Source: Verrucomicrobiota bacterium | GTDB lineage: Bacteria; Verrucomicrobiota; Verrucomicrobiia; Palsa-1439 | Direction: 5' to 3' | Assembly: GCA_003152315.1 (NCBI GenBank) | Contig: PLZV01000030.1 | Span: forward strand, 62,001-126,000 | DNA: 64,000 nt | Part shown: in pieces, positions 27,319-35,443 of the stretch | Position numbering within the stretch: position 1 is the stretch's first letter | How the letters are laid out: each line of letters opens with the position of its first letter | The notes under the pieces: generated by a model | The model's input: only the letters and a program-made list of their open reading frames with translations | Told to the model about the DNA's origin: nothing | Database searches by the model: none | Translations under genes and position numbers: made by a program

Positions 27319-27655
27319 GCTGACCCTTGAGCGGATGCCCGGGCTGGTGGTATGCGGCAGGACCGAATCCAGACCCCTTGATCCATAAATCCAAACAATC
27401 AGTGTCGTAGCCCGGCGGTTTTCCCTGTCGGAAGCCATACACGTATAGGAGCGTGAGCAGTAGTGGAATTGCGGCGATTACCAAGGAACCCAGAAACGAC
27501 ACCTTTGCGACGCTGAACGTAATCAACAACGTCATCACGGATGCGAAGCAGCCGCCGGTCATGTACCAGAACAGGTTGCCTTCCAGCCCCCATGTTCGAC
27601 CTTTGGAGTCGTCGGCGCTGTTCGTCTCGGTAAGTCGTAGCGTTTGATTGCTCAT
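27308..27655 (-). CDS. trbD: Type IV secretion protein TrbD/VirB3
   Basis: The product is 115 aa with two hydrophobic segments (near residues 30-50 and 54-73) and a cytoplasmic C-terminus containing YVYGFRQGKPPGYD, which is typical of VirB3/TrbD. It overlaps trbC by 4 nt and trbE by 11 nt. VirB3 is an inner-membrane partner of VirB4. Confidence 0.78.
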   Translation of the reverse strand: MSNQTLRLTETNSADDSKGRTWGLEGNLFWYMTGGCFASVMTLLITFSVAKVSFLGSLVIAAIPLLLTLLYVYGFRQGKPPGYDTDCLDLWIKGSGFGPAAYHQPGHPLKGQHVR

Positions 27656-27954
27656 TGGAACGTGCCCACGTCAACGGTGGAAGTGCCGATGCCGAATGCG
27701 ACGAAGAGTGCCTTCACGATCACGGGCGCACCGGCGATGATGAGGCCGCCGACGATGGAGAGTTTCCCGGAATCGGTGTCGCCACGGCGGATCGCAAAGC
27801 CGCCACTAATGACACAGATTGTTCCGAAGAGGAACCCGATGAGCATGACGATGCCCAATGCGCTGCTGGTACCTTGCGTGAGGGTGGTGCCGCCGCCAGC
27901 CTGCGCCAGAATGGGTGTGAGTCGAATTGCGAATGTTAAGAAGGTCGTCTTCAT
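27652..27954 (-). CDS. trbC: Type IV secretion pilin TrbC/VirB2
   Basis: The product is 100 aa with a signal peptide ending at LAQA, followed by the pilin core: two hydrophobic helices (SSALGIVMLIGFLFGTICVI and LSIVGGLIIAGAPVIVKALFVAFG) joined by a short basic loop (RRGDTDSGK). It is the first gene of the operon reading to 18460. The shared upstream region carries the element operator at 27990. Confidence 0.82.
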   Translation of the reverse strand: MKTTFLTFAIRLTPILAQAGGGTTLTQGTSSALGIVMLIGFLFGTICVISGGFAIRRGDTDSGKLSIVGGLIIAGAPVIVKALFVAFGIGTSTVDVGTFQ

Positions 27955-27989
27955 AGGGGCGAGGTTGTACTGCGGCTAGCGGTGGTTGC

Positions 27990-28007
27990 TGTTCGCAGGC
28001 GCGAACA
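27990..28007. promoter_or_regulatory. Element operator copy 2
   Basis: TGTTCGC-AGGC-GCGAACA lies in the 86-bp divergent gap between trbC (minus) and the ClpB-like gene (plus). It has the same arms as the copies at 4111, 53328 and 60879, and the same central AGGC as the last. Its position lets one repressor control both directions. Confidence 0.72.
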
Positions 28008-28040
28008 ATTTTCAACGAGCAATCGGTAGGATAGGAACCG

Positions 28041-28952
28041 ATGACAACGGCGGGTTCACCGGTTAGGACGAATGGCAAACTGCACGAACTGGAATCGCAC
28101 CTCCGGCAGCGGATTCGCGGCCAAGATCAGGTCTTGCCGCGTATCGTTTCCCTTCTTCAACGTGGCGAACTCGGGTTGACGAAACCCGGTCGTCCGCGTG
28201 GGAGTTTCCTGTTCCTCGGCCCAACCGGTGTAGGCAAAACGGAAGTCACGCTGACGTTCACCGGTTTTCTAATGAGCAAGGAACACCTATTCCGCTTCGA
28301 CATGTCAGAGTATCAAACACAGGAGAGCTTGGGGCTGCTGCTCGGTGGGAAGCTCGGTGAGCGCGGGACATTGGGGATGGTCTATGACAAGTCGCGAGTC
28401 GGCACGCTGCTGTTTGACGAGATCGAAAAGGCACATCCCCGCGTGCTGGATGTCTTTCTGCAAATCCTGGACGCAGCACGCGTGACGCTGGCCAGCGGTG
28501 AGACGCTCGAATTGAGCGGGTTCTACGTCGTGTTTACATCTAACATTGGCAGCGCCGACTTGATGAACTTGCAATACTCAACGCCAGCCACGATGGAGCG
28601 CCATGTTCTGACGCGTGCACAACAACAGATGCGCCCTGAATTGTATGCGCGTATCACGGAGAAGCTGGTCTTCAACCGACTCAGTTACGACCACCAGTTG
28701 GAGATTGCGCAGCTTCTGCTGACTCAGGAGTTAGAGTTCCTGAAAGTTAAAGGCCACGAACTCAAACCGGACGATGCCGTTCTGCCATTCCTTGTCCGTC
28801 GCGGTTTCCATCCCAAGCTGGGAGCGCGCCCGATGCGTGACGCCGTCGAAAAACTTATTGGCGACGCTGTGGCGGTTGACCTGCTGACGGGCGGCAATGC
28901 CTGCGGAACACTTGCCGTGGACGAGACCGCGAATTGTCTGTCGATCCGTTGA
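28041..28952 (+). CDS. Single-domain ClpB/ClpA-like AAA+ ATPase, 303 aa
   Basis: The product starts with a region like the linker before ClpB D2 (LESHLRQRIRGQDQVLPRIV). Then come Walker A GPTGVGKTEVT (near residues 61-71), FDMSEYQTQES, Walker B LLFDEIEKAHP, sensor-1 VVFTSNIGS, and a C-terminal small domain (RRGFHPKLGARPMRDAVEKL) with the sensor-2 GARP. It therefore corresponds to one D2-type AAA+ module without the N-domain, D1 or middle domain of ClpB. It stands alone and divergent from the secretion operon, sharing the operator at 27990. It may remodel or energise transfer machinery, or act in the adjoining defence region; the target is unknown. Confidence 0.8.
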   Translation: MTTAGSPVRTNGKLHELESHLRQRIRGQDQVLPRIVSLLQRGELGLTKPGRPRGSFLFLGPTGVGKTEVTLTFTGFLMSKEHLFRFDMSEYQTQESLGLLLGGKLGERGTLGMVYDKSRVGTLLFDEIEKAHPRVLDVFLQILDAARVTLASGETLELSGFYVVFTSNIGSADLMNLQYSTPATMERHVLTRAQQQMRPELYARITEKLVFNRLSYDHQLEIAQLLLTQELEFLKVKGHELKPDDAVLPFLVRRGFHPKLGARPMRDAVEKLIGDAVAVDLLTGGNACGTLAVDETANCLSIR

Positions 28953-29045
28953 TCTCCGCTGCTGTGCAATGTTAAATTGGCACAATGCAGCCGGGAGCAT
29001 CGTGAGCAGGCGTGTTGACGGCTCGGCTCAGTTCGTACGAGCCAC

Positions 29046-31733
29046 TTAGCTCTCGGCAAAATGGCTCACCAGTCCGGCAATCGTCATGTTCTCCGCAATC
29101 CCATCGTGCGGAATGAGAGCGTACTTCCACGGTTTGCCGCCGCTGGTCTTGGCATGGTCGGTGGCGTGACTGCACCACTTGATGGCCGCGTCTTTCTTGG
29201 CCAATACCTCAACGTCATCCATCTCTTTACGCATCTTCGGTTCGAGCATGTAAATGCAGTCCGTTGTTTCGGCCACGAAATCTGGTTGGTATTCGAGCTG
29301 GTCGGGACCCGACTTGTAGAAAATCTGGAACTGGCCTTTGGCCGGCTTAAACCATTTCAACGACTCACGGTCAAGAATCACAGCCAGCTTACGCTCAGGA
29401 TCAGACTGAAACTTTTCCTCAGTATAAAGGCACCGGGTAAATCCCGTGAAGAGGTAACGTGCCATGTTGCTCTTGTCGCCGGGCGATTGGTGGAAGTCTA
29501 GCATCGCCTCGCCCGCCGCTTGCGTATAAGCCCGCTGCTTCAAATCGGTGAATCCTTTACTGATCTTGACTTCGTAACCGATAGTCTCTTCCCAGTAGTG
29601 ATCCTGCATCTGTGCGTGAATGAAGCGCGCAATGTCCCTCTGGTAGCAGCGCAACACTTTTCGCAATTCATCTTCCGCAAGATAGGTCTTGAAGTGTTCG
29701 ACCGTTTGTCGCGCAAGATCGTAGAGCAGTTCGGCGTGGTCGTCATAGGAAATATCATCGAAATCCACCAAGCCACTGACGACGTAATCTTCCGCGCGTG
29801 CCTCCTCGACGCCGCCCTTGCCCATCGCGATCACATCAATCTGGCCGGTTCGCAAATGCTTCGCCCACAATTCGTCCGATACCGCCGGATACTTTAGCGT
29901 ATCCAGCTTGAGCTTGAAGGGCTTGAACCCCGACTTCACTTCGCCTTTCGGCACCACAAGAATACGAGGAATGTCGATCACCTCTTGGGCAACAAGCTCA
30001 GCCGTCTTGGCAACGATCTTTGCAATATCGGGTGGCGCAACTACTGCGCCCATTTCCAATTGGGGCGGACGGTATTGGGCTGCTACTTGTTCAGCGATGG
30101 CGTTCTGTATTTCCTTCTTTTGGAGATAGCTGACGCTGGGCAGCTTTTGTGGCTGGTTCTCCATCTTCTTGATTACATCGAAAGCGATTTGTGCCACCTT
30201 TTGATCTTCGGGATTCGTGAATACCGGCACGGTGCTCTTGCCGCCCATCACCGTGCTTGACGTAGTCTGTTCCGGTTTCATGCCGAGCTTCGACGCCAGT
30301 TGCGATTGCGACACCACGGTAACTGTTTTCTGTCCGAGTTGGTCCGGATTGAGTATCACGGCCTGCAACCGAATTGATGAGTCTGGCCGGTTCGCTTCGT
30401 CAATAATCTCCTGAAACTTGTCGTGCGCGACGATGTTGAGGCGGTCAACCGACACTACGCCGGTCCGCTTTCCATACGGCAGGCGCAGCCCGCGTCCGAT
30501 GGATTGCTCGATGAGAATGCGCGCGTTCGCGGCGCGAAGCGGGACAATCGTGTAAAGGTTCGTCACGTCCCAGCCTTCTTTGAGCATGTTGACGTGGATC
30601 ACGATCTCGGTCGGTTCGTCAGTATGCTCCACCTTGAGCAGGCGCTCCACCATCTCATCTTCTTCCGCACCGGTCTTGCTGGAATCTACTTGGATAACCT
30701 TGTCCTTGTAACGCCCCTCGAAAAACTTGTCGCCCTGAATCCATTTGAGCAACTGCCCGGCGTGCGTCGTGTCCCGCGCGATGACCAACAGGAACGGCTT
30801 CACAATCGCGTTGCTGCTCTCGCGGGCGTAGGTTTCCAACTCAACCTTCACGCTTTCGTGCAAGCGGACGCCGTCCTCCAGTTTCAGCCGCTCAATCTCC
30901 TCGGGCGACATCCCGGCTGGATTGAAGTTCTTGCGCGTCACCACGGCCGGTTCTTTTACGAAGCCATCGGCCATCGCCTTTCCGAGAGGATAATCGTAGA
31001 TAACGTTCTTGAACTGTACTCCGCCTTTGCCGGTTTCGACGAAAGGCGTGGCAGTTAACTCCAAGCCGAGAATCGGCTTCAACTCGTTGATCGCCCGGAT
31101 ACCGGCGCTGGCCCGGTAACGGTGCGACTCGTCCATGATGAGTACCAAGTCCGGCAATCCGGCCAGATACTCGAAATAGCTCTCGCCGATATATTCGGAC
31201 AACCGTTTGATGCGGGGCGATTTTCCGCCGCGCACTTCGGAGTTGATTTTCGAGATGTTGAAGACGTTCACCTTGCAACGCAACGTCAGGTCAAACAACG
31301 TGCCGGCTTTGGCCTCATAATCATCGCCGGTGATAAGAGCCGGGGCATCCGTCGCGAACTCCGCGATTCCCTTGAAGACATACTTCGGGGTGTTCGGGGT
31401 GAAGTCGGTCTTGAGTTTGTTGTAAATCGTCAGGTTCGGGGCGAGAACGAAGAAATTGTTGAACCCATGCGCGAGATGCAGATAGCTAATGAATGCGCCC
31501 ATCAACCGCGTCTTGCCCACGCCCGTGGCGAGTGCGAAGCACACGGACGGGAACTCACGCTCGAAATCGGTGACCGATGGAAACTCGCTGCGGATGGCGG
31601 TCAGTGCCGCTTGAACGTCACCGTCCTTCTTCGGCGGGGCGATCTCGGTAATCCGATCCAGAATCTCCAGCGAGTGCCGTTGCGGGGGGCGCAAACTCAG
31701 GCGACCGGCGATGGCGTTGACATGCGGGTTCAC
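29046..31733 (-). CDS. res: Type III restriction enzyme, Res subunit
   Basis: This 895-aa SF2 translocase/nuclease has Walker A LATGVGKTRLM near residue 72, a DESH box (LVLIMDESHRYRA) and motif III ELTATPF. Motif VI reads EQSIGRGLRLPYGKR. The C-terminus carries a PD-(D/E)xK-type signature, YQPDFVAET followed by YMLEPKMRKEM. Type III enzymes cut when Res translocates between two unmethylated sites recognised through Mod. The gene overlaps mod by 4 nt and is the last of the island; it converges on the AAA+ gene with a 93-bp gap in which I see no gene. Confidence 0.88.
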   Translation of the reverse strand: MNPHVNAIAGRLSLRPPQRHSLEILDRITEIAPPKKDGDVQAALTAIRSEFPSVTDFEREFPSVCFALATGVGKTRLMGAFISYLHLAHGFNNFFVLAPNLTIYNKLKTDFTPNTPKYVFKGIAEFATDAPALITGDDYEAKAGTLFDLTLRCKVNVFNISKINSEVRGGKSPRIKRLSEYIGESYFEYLAGLPDLVLIMDESHRYRASAGIRAINELKPILGLELTATPFVETGKGGVQFKNVIYDYPLGKAMADGFVKEPAVVTRKNFNPAGMSPEEIERLKLEDGVRLHESVKVELETYARESSNAIVKPFLLVIARDTTHAGQLLKWIQGDKFFEGRYKDKVIQVDSSKTGAEEDEMVERLLKVEHTDEPTEIVIHVNMLKEGWDVTNLYTIVPLRAANARILIEQSIGRGLRLPYGKRTGVVSVDRLNIVAHDKFQEIIDEANRPDSSIRLQAVILNPDQLGQKTVTVVSQSQLASKLGMKPEQTTSSTVMGGKSTVPVFTNPEDQKVAQIAFDVIKKMENQPQKLPSVSYLQKKEIQNAIAEQVAAQYRPPQLEMGAVVAPPDIAKIVAKTAELVAQEVIDIPRILVVPKGEVKSGFKPFKLKLDTLKYPAVSDELWAKHLRTGQIDVIAMGKGGVEEARAEDYVVSGLVDFDDISYDDHAELLYDLARQTVEHFKTYLAEDELRKVLRCYQRDIARFIHAQMQDHYWEETIGYEVKISKGFTDLKQRAYTQAAGEAMLDFHQSPGDKSNMARYLFTGFTRCLYTEEKFQSDPERKLAVILDRESLKWFKPAKGQFQIFYKSGPDQLEYQPDFVAETTDCIYMLEPKMRKEMDDVEVLAKKDAAIKWCSHATDHAKTSGGKPWKYALIPHDGIAENMTIAGLVSHFAES

Positions 31734-33421
31734 TTGCTCGCCTCTTCGGCGAACAACGATTGTTGGCCGGGTTTTGCCGGGGCTTTCGGCAGGTTCTGCA
31801 CCTGCAACGAATAGTCGTCATGCGACCACTCGCACCGGGAGAGAACCTGCTTCGGAATCTTCTTCACTGTGAGATTCGGATACCGGTCGGCCTTGCCGCG
31901 AAACGCCGTGCAGAGCACCAGCAACGACCGGTCCGTTCCTACTTCATCATTCAGTTGCTCAAGCTGGGCGTGATTCAGGTTGGCCGTGGTCACGTAAATA
32001 AAATCTCGCTCCGTCGAATGACCGTGCTGCCAATAAAGAGTGTCGCTGGGTGCGTACTGGAAACCTTCCAACTTGCAGACGGCCTCGGTCAACATCGCGG
32101 CGTTAAACTTTTTACTGATGACCCAATTGCCCCACTTGTCCTTCTCCAGCAATGATGGCGCGAGTCGGTAATACCGGAACCCGCCGCCGCCCTTCCAGCC
32201 AACGGCTTCGCTGATCCCGCCTTGGTCTGTCCCGTCGATGACCATTTTTAGCCGGGGAATGATATGCGTATGGCAATGCTCCCCCAACTCGACCATGATC
32301 CAACGTCGCCCCATTTTGTGGGCAACGGCTCCGGTCGTGCCGGAACCGCCGAAGGAGTCGAGAACCCAATCATTAGGATGTGACCCAATTGTTAGGATTC
32401 GCTCCAAGAGGCGCTCCGGTTTTGGCGTAGTAAAAGGATCGTCTCGGTTGAACTCCTTAATTTCAGCCGCCGCAACCCGGTTCTCCCCCACATCCTCGTA
32501 ATGCCAAACAGTCATTGGGACTACGCCATTTTCCTGAATCTCAGACAAGAATCGCTTCACACAGGGGCGATTGTTTCCACTATCGCCAAAGGTGATTCGG
32601 TGATCCTTGACCATTTCCTCGAACCTCTCCTTAGAAAACCGCCAGCACGTGCCTGCCGGTGGGAGAATCTTTCGACCCGAAGGAACTGTGATTTCGTAGA
32701 CGTTGGCAGAGTGTCCAGTCCGAGCAAACTGAGCACCACGCTGTCCCCCTCTTAAACTAGCTGTTGCATCACCGGGAAACCAACCACCACGTCCATACTG
32801 CTTACCTTCCGCATCTATGCCGTCAAAATCATCTGAGTGCCGATAAATGGCGTTCTGTTCCTCTGTGCGCCCCAATTTATTCGGACGCCAGATTCTCTTG
32901 TTCTTGGCATAGACTAAGACATGGTCGTGGCTGTCAGATAACCACACGGCGTTAGGTTGTGGAGATGATTTTTTCTGCCAGACCACGTTTGCAACGAAGT
33001 TCTCCCGCCCAAAAATCTCATCACAAAGGACTTTTAGGTAATGGGACTCGGTGTCGTCGATAGTAATCCAGAGCGAGCCGTCATCCGCCAGCAAGCGTTT
33101 CAATAGTTCCAATCTGTCACGAATGAGCGACAACCAGAGCGAATGTTCGACACCGTCATCATAGTGTGTGAACGCTGACCCGGTATTGTAGGGCGGATCG
33201 ATAAACTCACACTTAATCTTGCCGGTGAATTCCTGTTCGAGGGCTTTTAGGGCGAGGAGATTGTCGCCGAAGATGAGGCGGTTATCGAACAGGTCGTTGT
33301 CCGTCACCCGGTGCTTGGCATGATAGGATTTTGCCGGGTCTTCGAGCAGAATGCGCGGCTCCAGCTTGGGCCGGTTCTCCTTCCCAATCCACGTCAGTTC
33401 GAGTTTTTGTTTCTTGGACAC
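31730..33421 (-). CDS. mod: Type III modification methyltransferase, Mod subunit
   Basis: The product is 563 aa and begins with a GTG. The N-terminus KKQKLELTWIGKENRPKLEP is the segment that recurs in truncated form three times upstream. The catalytic motif is FIDPPYNTGSAF near residue 75 (amino-methyltransferase, beta order). The SAM-binding motif is LDSFGGSGTTG near residue 357, followed by VELGEHCHTHIIPRL. The region between them contains the target-recognition part. It is probably an N6-adenine methylase providing protection and specificity for Res. It follows the AIPR stop after 2 nt. Confidence 0.88.
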   Translation of the reverse strand: MSKKQKLELTWIGKENRPKLEPRILLEDPAKSYHAKHRVTDNDLFDNRLIFGDNLLALKALEQEFTGKIKCEFIDPPYNTGSAFTHYDDGVEHSLWLSLIRDRLELLKRLLADDGSLWITIDDTESHYLKVLCDEIFGRENFVANVVWQKKSSPQPNAVWLSDSHDHVLVYAKNKRIWRPNKLGRTEEQNAIYRHSDDFDGIDAEGKQYGRGGWFPGDATASLRGGQRGAQFARTGHSANVYEITVPSGRKILPPAGTCWRFSKERFEEMVKDHRITFGDSGNNRPCVKRFLSEIQENGVVPMTVWHYEDVGENRVAAAEIKEFNRDDPFTTPKPERLLERILTIGSHPNDWVLDSFGGSGTTGAVAHKMGRRWIMVELGEHCHTHIIPRLKMVIDGTDQGGISEAVGWKGGGGFRYYRLAPSLLEKDKWGNWVISKKFNAAMLTEAVCKLEGFQYAPSDTLYWQHGHSTERDFIYVTTANLNHAQLEQLNDEVGTDRSLLVLCTAFRGKADRYPNLTVKKIPKQVLSRCEWSHDDYSLQVQNLPKAPAKPGQQSLFAEEASK

Positions 33422-33423
33422 GG

Positions 33424-35223
33424 TTATGAATTTGTAGCCGGTGGTTGAGGAGTTTGCGAGTTCGCAATTGGGGGAGTCGCAGCCGAAGCAGGCAGGGCGA
33501 TCGCAGCTACCTCCACAGCCTGTACGGCTAGCCGCTCCGCATCTTGCTGTGCAAGTCGTTGCATAACATCACGCGCAAGCGGCTCCGCGTCGGTGAGGTT
33601 GCGAAAAACAGCGAGGTAGCCCTTGCCGCTTTGAATGCGTATCGTCTCGGCGTGTGTGAAAATGAATTCAGCAAGGTCGGTTATGGCGCGAGACAGTTCG
33701 AGTTGATCTGCTTGAGATAGATCCAGCTCTACTTTTTCGATGATAGCTCGATGGCGTCGCGCAAAGATGTGAATTATGAACAGGCGGCCATGTCGGTAGT
33801 ACATCCGCTGGTAGTAGTCAGCAGCCGCCACCCCGGAGCTTGCAAGAATGTTGTTGAGATAATTGTAGATGCGGATGGCCCGACAGAGACGGATGCCCGA
33901 CAAACCAGCCCCAAAAAGCGCCTGGTAATATTCGCCGTCACGGTCGTAGAGTTGTCCGCTATCCTTCTTCGCTGCCACGACAGTCCGCGTGCTGCCACTA
34001 AGCGCCGCAAGGGCTGTCGCCGCCTGGTCAATCGCAATGTGATTGGTGCCACCCTGATCCGCTTCGGCCGAGGGACGGTAGTGGTAGACAATGTGTTCTA
34101 TGTCGAGTTCCTGCCGCAGTCGCTCTTGTTCCGGGTCCAGGGCCGCAAAGTGCAATCCGCGAATTTCGTTTTGTGTGTTGCGAGCTCGGGTAATTTCTGG
34201 ACCCGGATTCGCGGCTCCATCGCCAACGTGGATGAGCGTGATGAGCACCTGAGCCGCTGCCGCCACGGGGCCGTGCGTGTTTCGTGACGAGAAGATGGAA
34301 CCGACAGTCTGTGCGCCATTAACGACAGAGAATCCTTCGAGACGGAAGTCGCCCTGCTCTTGCGTCGCACCGGGCAACGGCGTGATATTGGTGCAGACGG
34401 CAGTAAGGCCGTTGTTAAGATAGAACAATTCGCCAGGGCGTTCCCACACAGTATCCGCAATGGCCTCATTTACGGCCTGCCGTCCAAGGTAATGGCGGAT
34501 GTTTTTCTCAAAGAGTGTGTTGCCGTGCTGCTGATACAAGTCCGCCAACTGTCCTGCAGCAACGAGACCGTAGTAGGCGCGGCGAGGTTGGTCAAACCCA
34601 TGCCATTTGCGTAGCGTGAGCGCAATGGGTTGGATAGCGACGGCGTGCTCCTGTGTGAGCCAGCCGTGGGCTTTGGCGAGGTCGACTTCTTGCCAATCAA
34701 AGCGCTCCACAAACTGGTTCAACTCAGTTTTTAGTTGATTGAGATCAGTAACCGCATGCGGGCCGAGCCCCTGCTCACCCAGATGAACTTGGTAACCAAT
34801 GATCACCAACCTCGGCGAATCGAGAGCGTCTTCCACGTCGACTAGCAGGCGGACAAAACTGGCGTTGAACTTGTTAAAGCGCGCAAAGACGAGGTCGCGG
34901 ATGCCGTCGCAGAACTTCTTGTTTTCGGCCATGTCGGGAGCGCCCCCGGCTTTCGACTGCACGACCCAAAGAAGATTTTTGTGGCGGTCGAAATGAATTG
35001 CATCAAGGCCATTGTCGTTCCCCCCATCGACAATGGCGTTGGCCGCTTCAGCCGGGGTAACTTCTGCTAGCTTCTCAATGGCAAAAGCCGCGAGCGAGCG
35101 ACTCAGCCGATTCTTCTCCTGCTGTACGGGGTCAGGATTGCCCGGCAACGGCTGAATCATCGGGAAATACCGCAGCTTCAACATTTCGTTAACTTGGAGT
35201 TTATGAGCGTCGGCGTCGGGCAT
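33424..35223 (-). CDS. AIPR-family (abortive infection phage resistance) protein, 599 aa
   Basis: The N-terminal half carries a nuclease-like signature, DGGNDNGLDAIHFD followed by LLWVVQSKA (a D...Q-x-K pattern resembling PD-(D/E)xK folds). The central part is the AIPR domain: ELFYLNNGLTAVCTNITPL, then LEGFSVVNGAQTVGSIF, then RARNTQNEI. AIPR proteins are known from abortive-infection loci and often sit within restriction-modification operons; I infer a DNA-damaging role. The ATG lies 7 nt after the stop of mod fragment 1, so its translation may be coupled to that remnant. Confidence 0.8.
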   Translation of the reverse strand: MPDADAHKLQVNEMLKLRYFPMIQPLPGNPDPVQQEKNRLSRSLAAFAIEKLAEVTPAEAANAIVDGGNDNGLDAIHFDRHKNLLWVVQSKAGGAPDMAENKKFCDGIRDLVFARFNKFNASFVRLLVDVEDALDSPRLVIIGYQVHLGEQGLGPHAVTDLNQLKTELNQFVERFDWQEVDLAKAHGWLTQEHAVAIQPIALTLRKWHGFDQPRRAYYGLVAAGQLADLYQQHGNTLFEKNIRHYLGRQAVNEAIADTVWERPGELFYLNNGLTAVCTNITPLPGATQEQGDFRLEGFSVVNGAQTVGSIFSSRNTHGPVAAAAQVLITLIHVGDGAANPGPEITRARNTQNEIRGLHFAALDPEQERLRQELDIEHIVYHYRPSAEADQGGTNHIAIDQAATALAALSGSTRTVVAAKKDSGQLYDRDGEYYQALFGAGLSGIRLCRAIRIYNYLNNILASSGVAAADYYQRMYYRHGRLFIIHIFARRHRAIIEKVELDLSQADQLELSRAITDLAEFIFTHAETIRIQSGKGYLAVFRNLTDAEPLARDVMQRLAQQDAERLAVQAVEVAAIALPASAATPPIANSQTPQPPATNS

Positions 35224-35229
35224 GGTGGT

Positions 35230-35439
35230 TCAGTCCATTCTCCAAAGAGACACAACAAGTTGCTGAGTTAGCTTCTCTGCCTCGGCTTGTCCGCAGAAGC
35301 TATTCAACAGCTGGCGATCTGTTCCGCCTTGGGTCCTAGGGTGCGACTTCGACGGGTCTTCAAGCAGAATGCGCGGCTCCAGCTTGGGCCGGTTCTCCTT
35401 CCCAATCCACGTCAGTTCGAGTTTCTGCTTTTTCGTCAT
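35230..35439 (-). pseudogene. Truncated mod 5' fragment 1
   Basis: The frame starts MTKKQKLELTWIGKENRPKL and follows intact mod for about 29 codons (through LLEDP), then leaves homology and stops at 35230. About 62 consecutive bases are identical to the start of intact mod by my hand alignment. The start codon lies 5 nt after the stop of the HNH-DGQHR gene, and the stop lies 7 nt before AIPR. Confidence 0.85.
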
Positions 35440-35443
35440 GAAA

